Source of the DNA: G963667855 sp963667855 | GTDB lineage: Bacteria > Planctomycetota > Phycisphaerae > UBA1845 | Reading direction: 5' to 3' | Assembly (NCBI GenBank): GCA_963667855.2 | Contig: CAXXKI010000031.1 | Location: forward strand, 82,793 to 146,792 | Length of the DNA: 64,000 bases | Shown: positions 28,070 to 37,446 of the stretch, piece by piece | Layout of the letters: the number at the start of each line of letters is the position of its first letter | How positions within the stretch are numbered: position 1 is the stretch's first letter | The notes under the pieces: generated by a model | What the model saw: the letters and a program-made list of their open reading frames with translations, nothing else | What the model was told of the DNA's origin: nothing | Databases searched by the model: none | Translations under genes and position numbers: made by a program

Positions 28070-28786
28070 TTATTGTTGCGAATCAAGGTCGACAGCCGGT
28101 ACCGATTCACCCAGTTGACGTAGTAGAGACGCCGCCTCCTGGTCCGTCGGATCCAACCGCAGACACGTCAGCAATTCATCTATCGCTTCCTTGTTGTTAC
28201 CCGTGCGATATAACAACATCCCCAGCGCTTTGTGAGCAAGCGGGTTGGAAGGCTCCATTGCCACCGCCTGCTTGCATCGCAGTAAAGCGGAGTCCATGTC
28301 TCCCCTCTCTTCGTACTCGTTAGCCAGGAATATGTATTGTTTGGCCGATGGGCCTATATATTTTGCTGCCCAGTGGGCCGTCTTCAGGGCCTCCTCGAAT
28401 TGCCCCTTTAACTCCTGGGCTCGGTTCTTGCCCAATATCGCCGGCTGATAGCCTGGGTGAGCGTTAATCGAACGTGAGAAATAATCGATCGAACGATCAA
28501 CTTCACGTAAAGCCGCTGCTCGATCCCGCAGCTCGAATTTCTTCTGGGCCAGCATCATAGAACATACTCCGAGATCGTGCAGATTCTCCGCGTGTTCCGG
28601 AGTCTTGTCATATGCTTCCTTGAACAGAGTACGGGCCGTTCCCCATTGCCGCTTGACCATCTTCTGCTGGCCTGCCTGCCTCAACTCCTGAAACGTGGGA
28701 CCGCAACCGACCAGCGAAGTAACACAAACCATGAGGGCCAGTCCAACCAGAGAGAATCCTTTCAAACTTGTTTGAAATCTGTTCAT
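28070..28786 (-). CDS. TPR-repeat lipoprotein
   Basis: A 238-residue protein with a lipoprotein signal ending in SLVGC, so the mature protein starts with a lipid-modified Cys at about residue 28. The rest is made of TPR units; clear ones are QWGTARTLFKEAYDKTPEH, GDMDSALLRCKQAVAMEPSN and GNNKEAIDELLTCLRLDPTD. ATG 28786 is chosen for its GAGGTG site and because it starts the signal peptide. Probably anchored in a membrane as an assembly scaffold for the envelope genes downstream (asnB and on). No enzymatic function is suggested. Confidence 0.88.
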   Translation of the reverse strand: MNRFQTSLKGFSLVGLALMVCVTSLVGCGPTFQELRQAGQQKMVKRQWGTARTLFKEAYDKTPEHAENLHDLGVCSMMLAQKKFELRDRAAALREVDRSIDYFSRSINAHPGYQPAILGKNRAQELKGQFEEALKTAHWAAKYIGPSAKQYIFLANEYEERGDMDSALLRCKQAVAMEPSNPLAHKALGMLLYRTGNNKEAIDELLTCLRLDPTDQEAASLLRQLGESVPAVDLDSQQ

Positions 28787-28929
28787 GGCTACACCTCGTT
28801 TGGATGAAAATCGTTTCCTCAGATTCAATCGCCTCTTGAGACTCAGCTTAGATTAACCGAGAATCGGTAACCGGCGATAAGATTCGCAAAACTAACTCTA
28901 TACAATATTAAACCACTTTGGATCACCTC

Positions 28930-29301
28930 ATGGGCACATCAACAAGGTTCGCTATTCTACAACACTTGGTCGCCGGCGGCGAGCATTGGGATCTTCTGAT
29001 TGAGCAACCGGAAGCACTTGCTACCTGGCAGTTACAAAAGGAGCCGTTGGCCAATGCCTCTGAGACTAATCAGGCCAGAAAACTGCCTGATCATCGTAAA
29101 GTGTATCTCCACTACGAAGGACCGGTAAGCAATAATCGCGGTGAAGTGAAACGTGTCGATCAAGGATCGTGTGAAATCATCTCATCCAGTGATACTCTCT
29201 GGCGTATCCGATTAAAAGGTCAGCTCCTCTTCGGCCAGTTTCGATTACAATGTTTCGAAAACAACAAGTGGATGTTTTCTCCCGATACTACAATCGCCTG
29301 A
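28930..29301 (+). CDS. Stand-alone LigD 3'-phosphoesterase-like domain protein
   Basis: 123 residues matching the small beta-barrel phosphoesterase domain found at the N-terminus of DNA ligase D. Conserved elements are RFAILQHLVAGGEHWDLLIE, ATWQL, DHRKVYLHYEGPVSNNRG, VKRVDQGSCEI and LKGQLLFGQFRL. In LigD the metal and phosphate site reads HYDFRLE; here it is HWDLLIE, keeping His, Asp and Glu but losing the Arg. Activity on DNA ends is therefore uncertain. Start ATG 28930 (a TTG lies four codons upstream). A TATACAAT sequence about 30 bases upstream may be its -10. The gene stands alone. Confidence 0.75.
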   Translation: MGTSTRFAILQHLVAGGEHWDLLIEQPEALATWQLQKEPLANASETNQARKLPDHRKVYLHYEGPVSNNRGEVKRVDQGSCEIISSSDTLWRIRLKGQLLFGQFRLQCFENNKWMFSPDTTIA

Positions 29302-29335
29302 ACCAGTGAATCCGGTTAGATACATCAGGTTCCGA

Positions 29336-30064
29336 TTACTGGGGAAGGATCTGGACCCGCAACTCGCCGTCTACCGTCGAAACCTCGCCGATTTTGAACA
29401 ATCGCTTGCCATTGGGAAACTTGAAAAGGTTTGTCCAACTAACCCCTTGAGTAACTATTTGAGTTGAATCGGTGGTTCGAAGTTTGCCGACTACACTTGC
29501 GGCAAAGTCGGGTAGTGTGTCTATATCCAGACCTGAGTTATTCAAAAGGCGTTCCATGATGTTGCCAACCACGCTTTTGGGAACAGGCAACGAGCCGGCT
29601 GTTACTCTCTCAACGCGAATAGTAACCGTGTTTTCGTTAACTTCCGCCACCAGATGGATACCAATAATTGCCTGCCAACTTTTATAGTCAATACGGGCGC
29701 CGATAACGCAACTGTCGTTTTCAAAAACTATTACCGGATTGCGAATCCAGGGGGGCAGCCACTCCTTAGCATCCGGATACAGTTCCTGCCGCAAGACAAC
29801 CCATTCTGTCGCGGTTTTTCCCGACAATGCAAACACAGAATCCTCCCGGCGATTAATCGTTTTGCTCAGTTGGCTGTAAGTTTGCGGCAGGCTTTCCCGC
29901 ACCCTGGCCCACTCCGCCTGTGGTATCTCTATTGGGCGATACCAGGAGGGGATCCTTTGAAATGCCATGAACAGGATGATTCCGGAAGTTAACAGCACAA
30001 AGAAGCTGCATCCGGCTATCCACCAGATATATTTACTCAGTTTGTGGGTTTTTCGTTTCCTCAC
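29336..30064 (-). CDS. Membrane-anchored protein of unknown function
   Basis: Unrecognised, 242 residues. GTG 30064 is chosen because GAGGTG lies 9 bases upstream. A short basic cytoplasmic head (RKRKTHKLSKY) precedes one membrane helix (about 11-35, with SFFVLLTSGIILFMAF), and the remainder should lie outside the cytoplasm. The soluble part has a beta-rich segment (GIHLVAEVNENTVTIRVERV) and a helix before VVGNIMERLL. It is divergent from an ABC exporter operon whose first gene is also a single-helix anchored protein; a shared role is possible but not shown. Confidence 0.7.
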   Translation of the reverse strand: MRKRKTHKLSKYIWWIAGCSFFVLLTSGIILFMAFQRIPSWYRPIEIPQAEWARVRESLPQTYSQLSKTINRREDSVFALSGKTATEWVVLRQELYPDAKEWLPPWIRNPVIVFENDSCVIGARIDYKSWQAIIGIHLVAEVNENTVTIRVERVTAGSLPVPKSVVGNIMERLLNNSGLDIDTLPDFAASVVGKLRTTDSTQIVTQGVSWTNLFKFPNGKRLFKIGEVSTVDGELRVQILPQ

Positions 30065-30189
30065 CGTATAATTCACCTCTTTTGTATGAACTAGTATAAC
30101 CGATTGAAGCGAGTTTGCCCTCCCCCTATGTGGCAACCTAAAATCATTCGACAGGTAAAGAGTTTCAGGTAAAAGGTAAGTACGAACTC

Positions 30190-31005
30190 ATGGCTACTCG
30201 CGTAATTATCATTGGAATAGTTTTGCTCTGGATTCTTTCCATGAGCTGGCTCGTCGCCCATGACGTTGTTCCGGCCTGGACCGCTCGGCAGGTTCCCAAA
30301 TTCGTTGCCGTTGATTTACTGAAAGAGGAGACCCTCTACTCTCAAGCTCGTATAGAAAACAAGTATGGACATAGATTGGGAACTGTCTGGTCGCAACACC
30401 GTCGCACTACTGTCGGGCTAACCCGTATGGATGTAATCTGGCTGGACAAGTTTCCCATGGCGCCGGTACTGCGGATCGAAATTAACTCTGATTTCACCAA
30501 AGAAGGAGACCTGGATACGTTCGAACTGCGCGTCTACGGTGCTGGTGAAAAAGTTGAATTGGTTGGAGAAAGATTCAGTGGCCACCTGGCTTTTGAATTG
30601 AAGGCCGGTACGCGAAAAATCCACCGCCTTAAGGTCGATGCGGCCTCCGTGGGAACAGTGGCCGACGTGTTTCGCCCGTTTCCCAACCTCCCTGCCGTTG
30701 AGGTCGGGCAATCCTGGCGAATGCATGTGGTTAATCCGCTGGCGGCGGTTACAGGCATAGGTACCAAACTGATTCCCATGCTGGTGAAGGTCACGCATAA
30801 GGAATCTATTGTTACAGACGATGGTCCTGTCGAGTGCTTTGTCCTGGACACCGGACAAGCCCGTGCCTGGGTCGACGATGAGGGAGTAGTTCTTCGCCAG
30901 GAAATGAACCTGCCTATTGGCGGGCAATTGTCTATCGTTGCCGAAAAATTCAACCAGCAGGAATTGGATGAAGCATTGTCTGTAGAGCTTGATAGTGGTG
31001 GTTAA
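30190..31005 (+). CDS. Membrane-anchored protein associated with an ABC exporter, unknown function
   Basis: Unrecognised, 271 residues. One N-terminal membrane helix (about 5-24) is followed by a beta-rich extracytoplasmic domain. The pattern NLPAVEVGQSWRMHVVNPL ... ECFVLDTGQARAWVDDEG ... VVLRQEMNLP resembles DUF3108-like or transglutaminase-associated beta domains, in which similar W-V-D-x-x-G turns occur, but this is a weak comparison. It lies 25 bp before the ATPase gene and must be co-transcribed with the transporter. It may receive or modify the exported substrate. Confidence 0.7.
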   Translation: MATRVIIIGIVLLWILSMSWLVAHDVVPAWTARQVPKFVAVDLLKEETLYSQARIENKYGHRLGTVWSQHRRTTVGLTRMDVIWLDKFPMAPVLRIEINSDFTKEGDLDTFELRVYGAGEKVELVGERFSGHLAFELKAGTRKIHRLKVDAASVGTVADVFRPFPNLPAVEVGQSWRMHVVNPLAAVTGIGTKLIPMLVKVTHKESIVTDDGPVECFVLDTGQARAWVDDEGVVLRQEMNLPIGGQLSIVAEKFNQQELDEALSVELDSGG

Positions 31006-31030
31006 AACAACTTTGAATAACAGGTGATAT

Positions 31031-31801
31031 ATGGTTCCGGCAATCGAACTGAAAAACTTGCGAAAGTCATACGGGGATAAAGTAGCCGTCAAGGATCTCT
31101 CCCTGTCTATCCCCCAGGGAGAATTGTTCGCCTTCCTCGGACCAAATGGCGCTGGAAAAACAACCACCATCAAAATGATATGCGGATTGCTTCACCCTCA
31201 ACACGGAACGATATCCGTTTGCGGACACAGTATGGCCGGAAACGGGTTGGCTGGTAAGGCGAAACTGGCTTATGTGCCCGACCAGCCGTTCTTGTACGAA
31301 AAACTTACCGGTAGAGAATTCCTTTATTTTGTCGCGGAGATGTATAAAGTTCCCGTTAACGTTCGCGATGAAACGATGGAAAAGCTGATCGCCCGCCTGG
31401 ATATGGGGGATTTTCTGGACAACCTCACCGAAAGCTATAGTCACGGAATGAAGCAAAAAGTTGTCCTGTCCGCCGCTCTCTTACACGATCCGGAAATACT
31501 GGTTATCGATGAACCCATGGTTGGACTCGATCCGCGCACTGTCCGAGTAGTCAAAGACCTGTTTGTGGACAGAACCAGAAAAGGACGCTCGGTTTTCATG
31601 AGTACCCATACCCTGGGAGTTGCCGAAGCCGTATCCGACCGAATTGGTATTATCAATCACGGAGAACTGATCGCTCTGGGGGCACTTGATGAATTGCGCC
31701 AGAAAGCAAGCAGCCATCATTCGCTGGAAGATATATTCCTCCAGCTTGCCCACCCGGAAATGGTTGAGCAAATAACTGGGGAGCATTCCGATGACCGGTA
31801 A
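31031..31801 (+). CDS. ABC transporter ATP-binding protein
   Basis: 256 residues, ABC-2 exporter type. Walker A is FLGPNGAGKTTTIKMICGL, the signature motif is degenerate (ESYSHGMKQKVVLSAALLHD, SHGMKQ in place of LSGGQ), Walker B is ILVIDEPMVGLDP and the switch His is in FMSTHTL. The AGGTG site before the ATG and the 11-bp overlap with the permease gene show co-translation. It couples ATP hydrolysis to the downstream permease at the inner membrane; the substrate is unknown. Confidence 0.96.
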   Translation: MVPAIELKNLRKSYGDKVAVKDLSLSIPQGELFAFLGPNGAGKTTTIKMICGLLHPQHGTISVCGHSMAGNGLAGKAKLAYVPDQPFLYEKLTGREFLYFVAEMYKVPVNVRDETMEKLIARLDMGDFLDNLTESYSHGMKQKVVLSAALLHDPEILVIDEPMVGLDPRTVRVVKDLFVDRTRKGRSVFMSTHTLGVAEAVSDRIGIINHGELIALGALDELRQKASSHHSLEDIFLQLAHPEMVEQITGEHSDDR

Positions 31802-33518
31802 ATCACAATCCATTGTACATGGCGGCGGTTGTATTTCCCAGGCTCTGCCCGATATCAGTCTACGATTGCTTCTGCAAATAAAGCTTCGGGCAATCAGAAA
31901 CCAGGTCGTGCGCTTGCTTGTCGATTCTCCGTTCAAGGTTCTGGTTACCCTTGCCTGTATATCCGCGGTGTGGCTGGGACTTTACGGTTTGTTCAGAATG
32001 ATATTCAGCTATTTTGAGCAATCCTCGCTGGAGGCGGCAATTGCTATCCCTATGGTTTTTAACTATTTTTTCGTGGCCATGCTGGTTATGCTGGCGATTT
32101 CCAATGCGATTATTGCTTATTCCTCCCTGTTCACCATGGACGAAGCTGAGTTTCTTCTCGCCACACCTGTAAAACCGCGTTCTTATGTTTTACTCAAGTA
32201 TGTGGAAACACTTATTTTCTCCAGTTGGTCCCTGATTATAATGGGCCTGCCCTTAATGATCGCCATGGCCGACGTCCATGACGAACCGTGGATCTATTAT
32301 CCGTTCTTTTTGGCCTACTTCGTGTTCTTCGTACCCATACCAGGCGCGGTCGGCCTGCTGTTGGCCTGGATTATGGCCAGGTTTATGGGCCGAAGCCTGC
32401 GGCGAAGAATAATCACTTTTCTGGCTGTCGCCGCTGCCGTGGGAACTGTCTGGTTTATTCGCAGTATCCAGGTGGGCGAAGATGGATCCAGTCGCTGGCT
32501 AAGTAATTTCCTGTACAAGATCAGCTTTATCCAGTCAGCGTTGTTGCCCAGTAGCTGGGTGGCCAAAGGAGTCGAATCGTCCATCCAGTTCCGTACCGGC
32601 GACGCAATCGCCTATCTGCTGGTAACCATCTCAAATGCGGCATTTTTAAGCATGTTGGCCGTGGCCGTGGTTTCCAGAAAATTCTCCGTGGCCTTTGACC
32701 GTGCCCTTTCTGCCGGCGGATCCGTTAAAAGAAGAGCCAGTACTCCTCATGCCGGAGTGGCAGGCCGGGTGTTCTTCTACCTGCCGAAATATATGCGCCT
32801 CGTAGCCGCCAAGGATCTGCGCATGTTTATTCGCGATCCGCTGCAATGGACCCAGTTGGGTGTTCTTTCCGGTCTGATGGTTCTCTATCTGGTTAACTTG
32901 CCTCGGTTTTCAAATGTAGCTCCCCTCGATGGCTGGGGAATGATTATTCCTTTTCTCAATTTCGGTGCCCTGAGCTTCATTCTGGCCACCTTCACCAGCC
33001 GGTTTGTTTTTCCTCTGGTTTCTCTGGAAGGCCGGCAGATGTGGCTTATTGGTCTTTTGCCTTTATCCTCGGCACAGATTCTTGCGGCCAAGTTTGCCTT
33101 TGCCATGACCGTTTCTCTCTCCGTCGCTTTATCCACTACCGTCCTGGCTGCCGTGGTCCTTCAAATGCCTTTCGATTGGGCTCTTATTCAGATCAGTGTG
33201 ACAGTCGCAGTGTGTACTGGACTTTGCGGGTTGGCTGTCGGAATTGGCGCTCGATTGCCCGAATTCAACCAGCGCAGCGCAGCGCGAATTGCCAATGGGT
33301 TCGGTGGAACCGTTAACCTGATCCTTTCCGTCGGACTGGTTATGAGTATGCTGGTTGGAATGGGCTTTTTAGGATGGTACAACAAGGAGTACGGATTCCA
33401 GAATTCGGTTAATCTAAATACTGTCGTACTTGCTATTCTTGTTTCCTCAATCGGAGTATCGGGCGGAGTATTCGCGCTCTTGATCGGTGCCCGCTATTTG
33501 TCCCGCGCCGAGATATGA
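31791..33518 (+). CDS. ABC-2 type transporter permease
   Basis: 575 residues with about twelve hydrophobic segments, in two groups separated by a cytoplasmic region holding GRVFFYLPKYMRLVAAKDLRM, which is followed by FIRDPLQWTQ, a motif seen in the putative ABC exporters of this type. The start overlaps the ATPase gene by 11 bases. The length, larger than a half transporter, suggests both membrane halves are in one chain. Substrate not identifiable. No terminator is evident after it. Confidence 0.85.
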   Translation: MTGKSQSIVHGGGCISQALPDISLRLLLQIKLRAIRNQVVRLLVDSPFKVLVTLACISAVWLGLYGLFRMIFSYFEQSSLEAAIAIPMVFNYFFVAMLVMLAISNAIIAYSSLFTMDEAEFLLATPVKPRSYVLLKYVETLIFSSWSLIIMGLPLMIAMADVHDEPWIYYPFFLAYFVFFVPIPGAVGLLLAWIMARFMGRSLRRRIITFLAVAAAVGTVWFIRSIQVGEDGSSRWLSNFLYKISFIQSALLPSSWVAKGVESSIQFRTGDAIAYLLVTISNAAFLSMLAVAVVSRKFSVAFDRALSAGGSVKRRASTPHAGVAGRVFFYLPKYMRLVAAKDLRMFIRDPLQWTQLGVLSGLMVLYLVNLPRFSNVAPLDGWGMIIPFLNFGALSFILATFTSRFVFPLVSLEGRQMWLIGLLPLSSAQILAAKFAFAMTVSLSVALSTTVLAAVVLQMPFDWALIQISVTVAVCTGLCGLAVGIGARLPEFNQRSAARIANGFGGTVNLILSVGLVMSMLVGMGFLGWYNKEYGFQNSVNLNTVVLAILVSSIGVSGGVFALLIGARYLSRAEI

Positions 33519-33843
33519 CCGTTCACCCTATTACGAATGTCTTAAGCAGGTAGATCTCGCCTTGTATATTCATTGAATCTTATCTATGCCCCGTAAATTA
33601 CGCTTGTTCCACCCTCCGCGAGCCTACCGTTTGTGCCCCAGGGGTGTTTATCCCGTTATTACACAGGCTTCACCTGATATCTTGAAATGAGATAGCCGGC
33701 TTGAGATAATATCCTCGGTCGGATTTGCCGGGACCAAATAAGGGTCGCCCTGTGTAGACGTGTTTGCTGAATCGCCGGATCAGTGTAACTCGTAATATCG
33801 CCGCTTGCTTTTACATATCAGTGTTGGCCGGAAGGGGGTTACC
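33519..33843. other. Intergenic region after the ABC exporter
   Basis: No gene, clear promoter or terminator is seen in these 325 bases. Confidence 0.5.
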
Positions 33844-34041
33844 ATGCAGGTTTCTGAAGCACTCAAGGTGCGTCGGTCATGGGGGAGTAAAGCCTGTGAT
33901 CATCCCGGTTTTGAAAAGGAATATTACCAGAACGCACCTACCGGGGACTATGTCTGTACTCAGTGCGGCGAGAGCTTTACCACAAGGGAGTACGAACGCA
34001 TGTGCCTGAAAGGGGAAATTATCCCCAATAAAAGGGCATAG
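33844..34041 (+). CDS. Small zinc-ribbon-like protein
   Basis: A 65-residue basic protein preceded by GAAGGGGG. It has a CDH near residue 21 and a CTQCGES knuckle near 43, giving four likely zinc ligands (Cys, His, Cys, Cys) in a ribbon arrangement around GFEKEYYQNAPTGDYV. The tail ends in a short basic stretch (PNKRA). Small zinc ribbons often bind nucleic acid or proteins; no family name can be given. It stands alone with about 320 bp on each side. Confidence 0.7.
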   Translation: MQVSEALKVRRSWGSKACDHPGFEKEYYQNAPTGDYVCTQCGESFTTREYERMCLKGEIIPNKRA

Positions 34042-34359
34042 TGTGACACTCAAGCAATCCTTTCCTGCACTTTCATGGCTGGATACGGTCACTAAGTAAC
34101 CGGCTGGAAATGTGTTAGAAGATTACGTCTCCTGAATAAACCGGTAACTAAACCTCCAAAAATAAAAAAGAATTGTAAACATTTCGGCGAAACCATTGCT
34201 GAATATGTTAAAATCGTTCCAGCTTCGCTATGGATCTTGTTGATGATTATAGCTGGTATGGGGAATATCTCTTTACTTTGTTTAACCGTTCGCCTTTGGG
34301 GCGGATTGATGTAAGTGCGTGTAATGGTTTAGTAGGCCAGGGATCCGCGAATTAAACTT
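34042..34359. other. Intergenic region before the sensor kinase
   Basis: AT-rich, 318 bases, no gene seen. It should hold the promoter of the two-component genes; no consensus promoter could be assigned with confidence. Confidence 0.45.
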
Positions 34360-37300
34360 ATGAGATTTCCAAAATTGCGAAAATCTTTGGTGGCATTGCT
34401 GCTGGGGGTGTTTTCTCTCCTTTGCGCTCTTATTGTGGGATATGGTGCATATCGCCGGGCTATTGAAGAAACCCATAACTACTATTGCCGCAACTATCTC
34501 GAACGGGCGAAAATACTGGCAAGCATCGTTACCCTGATGGAGGATGAACCCGACAACGTAGTGGCCGAAGCAATTGAAACCGTATGGAGATCATCAACAA
34601 ATTACCCGAAGGACGCTGTGTTGTGCCTGATTGATCAGGATATGCGACATTTACTGCATATTTCCGGTAATCATATTGAAAGTCATTCTCACCACTCTCA
34701 ACCACAGGAAAAAAAGCTTCTTGCAACCAGGATTAAAGCACTTCTTGGTGGAAAACGGTTCTACGTTGGTCCATACACCTCGCTTGATGGGGAAGAACAA
34801 ATAGCGGCTTTCGTGTCTATTCCGACGAAGAACTGGTTTGTAGTCATTCATCTCTCCAAACCTCTCCTGATATCGGAGGTTCGTTCGGGAATGCAGCCCT
34901 GGGTGATCGGTTTTCTGGTCATCTGCGGAGTTTTGATGCCAGGTTCCCTCGCTTTACTTTATCGGGTATTTCGTCGTTCGGAAATCCTGCGTTGTAAAAC
35001 AGAAGATTCTCTAAGAGAAAGCCGGAGGAAGTACCAGGCGATATTCGAACAGACGATAAGTTGTGTTTTTGTTTGCGAACTCCTGTTTGATGTAAACGGC
35101 AATCCTGATGATTATATCATTCTGGAAGCGAATTCCGCCACCGAGTTAAACCTGGGCAGGACTGTTGCAGATGTTTGCAATAGAAAGATATCGGAATTTC
35201 TCCCTGCCGGTGATGTTAAAGCGGTGATTGATGTATACGCCGAGGTTGTTGAAAAACAGAAACCGGTTCGTTTTGAAATGTATTTTGCATTCAAGGACCA
35301 GTATCTTGAGATCGAAGCCTGCCCCATGGGCGGGCGGATGTTCGCCCTGTTGATCACTGATGTTGGAAAACGCAAACGAGTGGAAACGGAACTGGCGGAA
35401 AAGGAAATGCTGCTCAGCAGCATAATCGAAGGAACCGAGGACGCCGTATTCGTCAAGGATCTTCAGGGAAAATACCTGTTGGTTAACTCCGCCGGAGTAA
35501 GGAGAATCAATAAGGAACCGGAGGAAATCCTCGGTCTCACTGATAAGGATGTTTTTCCTGAATCCGAAGCCGAATTTGCCGTAGCAATGGATCGAGAGGT
35601 TATCAGTACTCGTAAACATAAAACCTACGAACATGCTTTTAACACTCCTGATGGTGACAAACAGGTCATCTGGGTTAATAAGTTTCCAAAGTTCGCCAAT
35701 GATGGATCGATAGACGGTATTATTGGTATTACGCGGAATATTACCCAGCATAAGAAGTATGAAAAGGTTATTGCCTATCGTGATCGAATTCTGACTGCTG
35801 TGGCAGAGGCAGCTAACCTGCTACTGAAAAACAAGGATATTGAAGAAGGTTTCCACGAAGTTCTCAAAATACTGGGACACGCGACCAAGGTAAGCAGAGT
35901 TTATGCTTTGGAAAACCAGATTGATGATAATGGGGAGCTCTGTATTACTCCGCAATTCCGTTGGGTTGCTGAAGGAATATCTTTGCCTGATTACGAAAAA
36001 ATATCCTACAGTGCCAGTGGATTGTCGCGATGGAAGGATATTTTGGAAAACGAAAATGTTATCAGCTCACTTACGCGTCGTTTGCCGCAACAGGAGCAGA
36101 CTGTCCTGCGGCAGCATGGTACGGTTTCCATTGCTGTTGTACCTGTTTTTGTTGCGAGCGGTTGGTGGGGTTTTCTCGGGTTCGAAGATTGTATCGAAGA
36201 ACGCGAATGGGAGGCATCGGAAATCGAAGCCCTCAGGTTCGTGGCCGGCCTGGTTGGCTCCTCCCTGGATAGATTGCGTGCGGAAAACGAATTGACCGCT
36301 TCCCATAAGCGGTTTCAAACCGTTATGGATAGTCTCGATGCCGTTGTATATGTCGCGGATATGGAAAACCACGAACTGCTCTTCGCCAATCAGCGGTTAT
36401 GTGACCTGGAAAACGATGTGCTGGTCGGAAAAACCTGTTGGCGGGCGTTACAGGGGCAGGAGGGACCCTGCGATTTCTGTACTAATGATAAGTTAATTGC
36501 TGAAGATGGAAAACCTGCCGGGGTATACACTTGGGAAATACATAAGGAACAGACCAATAGATGGTACCTCATGCATGATCGGGCTATTCGCTGGATAGAC
36601 GGCAGGCTGGTACGCCTGGAAATCGCTACCGATATTACCGAACAGAAAAAAAACGAAGCTGCACTCGCGGCATACCAGGATCACCTGGAGGAAATGGTTA
36701 CAGAGAGAACCAGGGAACTCGAACAAAGCCGGGAGAAACTGAGAGAGTCAGAACGTTTGGCTACTATTGGAACCCTGTCTGCCGGTATTGCTCATGAAAT
36801 AAACAACCCGGTGGGAATGATTATGCTTTCCGCCCAGAACGCACTGGCGGTTAAGGAACGGTCCGGTAATGGAGAATTGATGGATACATGTTTGAAAAGT
36901 ATAATTGATAACGCCAAACGTTGCGGCAGAATCACCAGGAGTGTATTGCAGTTCGCCAAACAGGAAAAAACGGAAAAATGGCCTTGCGATGTCAATGCCA
37001 TAATCAAACACGCTATTGATTTTCTGGAAGAATACATTTTGGAAAAAAACGGTAATGTGGAATTCAAACTTGATCCGCAATTGCCGGAAATAACGGCAAA
37101 CCCGGTCGAGTTGGAACAGGTTGTTGTAAACCTGATTAAAAACGGGATAGAAGCAAAATCTGAATATGTGAAGATAGAAATAACCACAGAAACAGCCGGG
37201 GAATCGATTATCATAACCGTCAGGGATGATGGAGATGGAATAAGCGAAATTCGCAAGGGAAAATTATTCGATCCGTTTTACACGACTCGCAGGGAATTCG

Positions 37301-37446
37301 GTGGTACCGGGCTGGGGTTGAGTATTGCTCATGGAATTATCACTGGTCATGGCGGAACCATAAAAGTGGACAGCAAGATTGGGAAAGGAACTGTTTTCAC
37401 TATCGAGTTACCAGTAGACAAAGCCGCGGAGGTTGTCGATGGCTAG
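34360..37446 (+). CDS. Membrane sensor histidine kinase with PAS and GAF domains
   Basis: 1028 residues. Two membrane helices (about 9-30 and 178-203) flank an extracytoplasmic sensor region. Cytoplasmic order: PAS (about 225-335), PAS with FVKDLQGKYLLVNSAGVRRI (about 345-465), GAF (about 470-645), and a PAS (650-770) carrying CWRALQGQEGPCDFCTN, a Cys-rich signature seen in some redox-responsive PAS sensors. The kinase core has the H-box GIAHEINNP (His about 812), N-box NLIKNGIEA, GDGISE and GGTGLGLSIAHGI. Overlaps the next gene by 8 bases, a response regulator and probable partner. Signal unknown. Confidence 0.93.
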   Translation: MRFPKLRKSLVALLLGVFSLLCALIVGYGAYRRAIEETHNYYCRNYLERAKILASIVTLMEDEPDNVVAEAIETVWRSSTNYPKDAVLCLIDQDMRHLLHISGNHIESHSHHSQPQEKKLLATRIKALLGGKRFYVGPYTSLDGEEQIAAFVSIPTKNWFVVIHLSKPLLISEVRSGMQPWVIGFLVICGVLMPGSLALLYRVFRRSEILRCKTEDSLRESRRKYQAIFEQTISCVFVCELLFDVNGNPDDYIILEANSATELNLGRTVADVCNRKISEFLPAGDVKAVIDVYAEVVEKQKPVRFEMYFAFKDQYLEIEACPMGGRMFALLITDVGKRKRVETELAEKEMLLSSIIEGTEDAVFVKDLQGKYLLVNSAGVRRINKEPEEILGLTDKDVFPESEAEFAVAMDREVISTRKHKTYEHAFNTPDGDKQVIWVNKFPKFANDGSIDGIIGITRNITQHKKYEKVIAYRDRILTAVAEAANLLLKNKDIEEGFHEVLKILGHATKVSRVYALENQIDDNGELCITPQFRWVAEGISLPDYEKISYSASGLSRWKDILENENVISSLTRRLPQQEQTVLRQHGTVSIAVVPVFVASGWWGFLGFEDCIEEREWEASEIEALRFVAGLVGSSLDRLRAENELTASHKRFQTVMDSLDAVVYVADMENHELLFANQRLCDLENDVLVGKTCWRALQGQEGPCDFCTNDKLIAEDGKPAGVYTWEIHKEQTNRWYLMHDRAIRWIDGRLVRLEIATDITEQKKNEAALAAYQDHLEEMVTERTRELEQSREKLRESERLATIGTLSAGIAHEINNPVGMIMLSAQNALAVKERSGNGELMDTCLKSIIDNAKRCGRITRSVLQFAKQEKTEKWPCDVNAIIKHAIDFLEEYILEKNGNVEFKLDPQLPEITANPVELEQVVVNLIKNGIEAKSEYVKIEITTETAGESIIITVRDDGDGISEIRKGKLFDPFYTTRREFGGTGLGLSIAHGIITGHGGTIKVDSKIGKGTVFTIELPVDKAAEVVDG

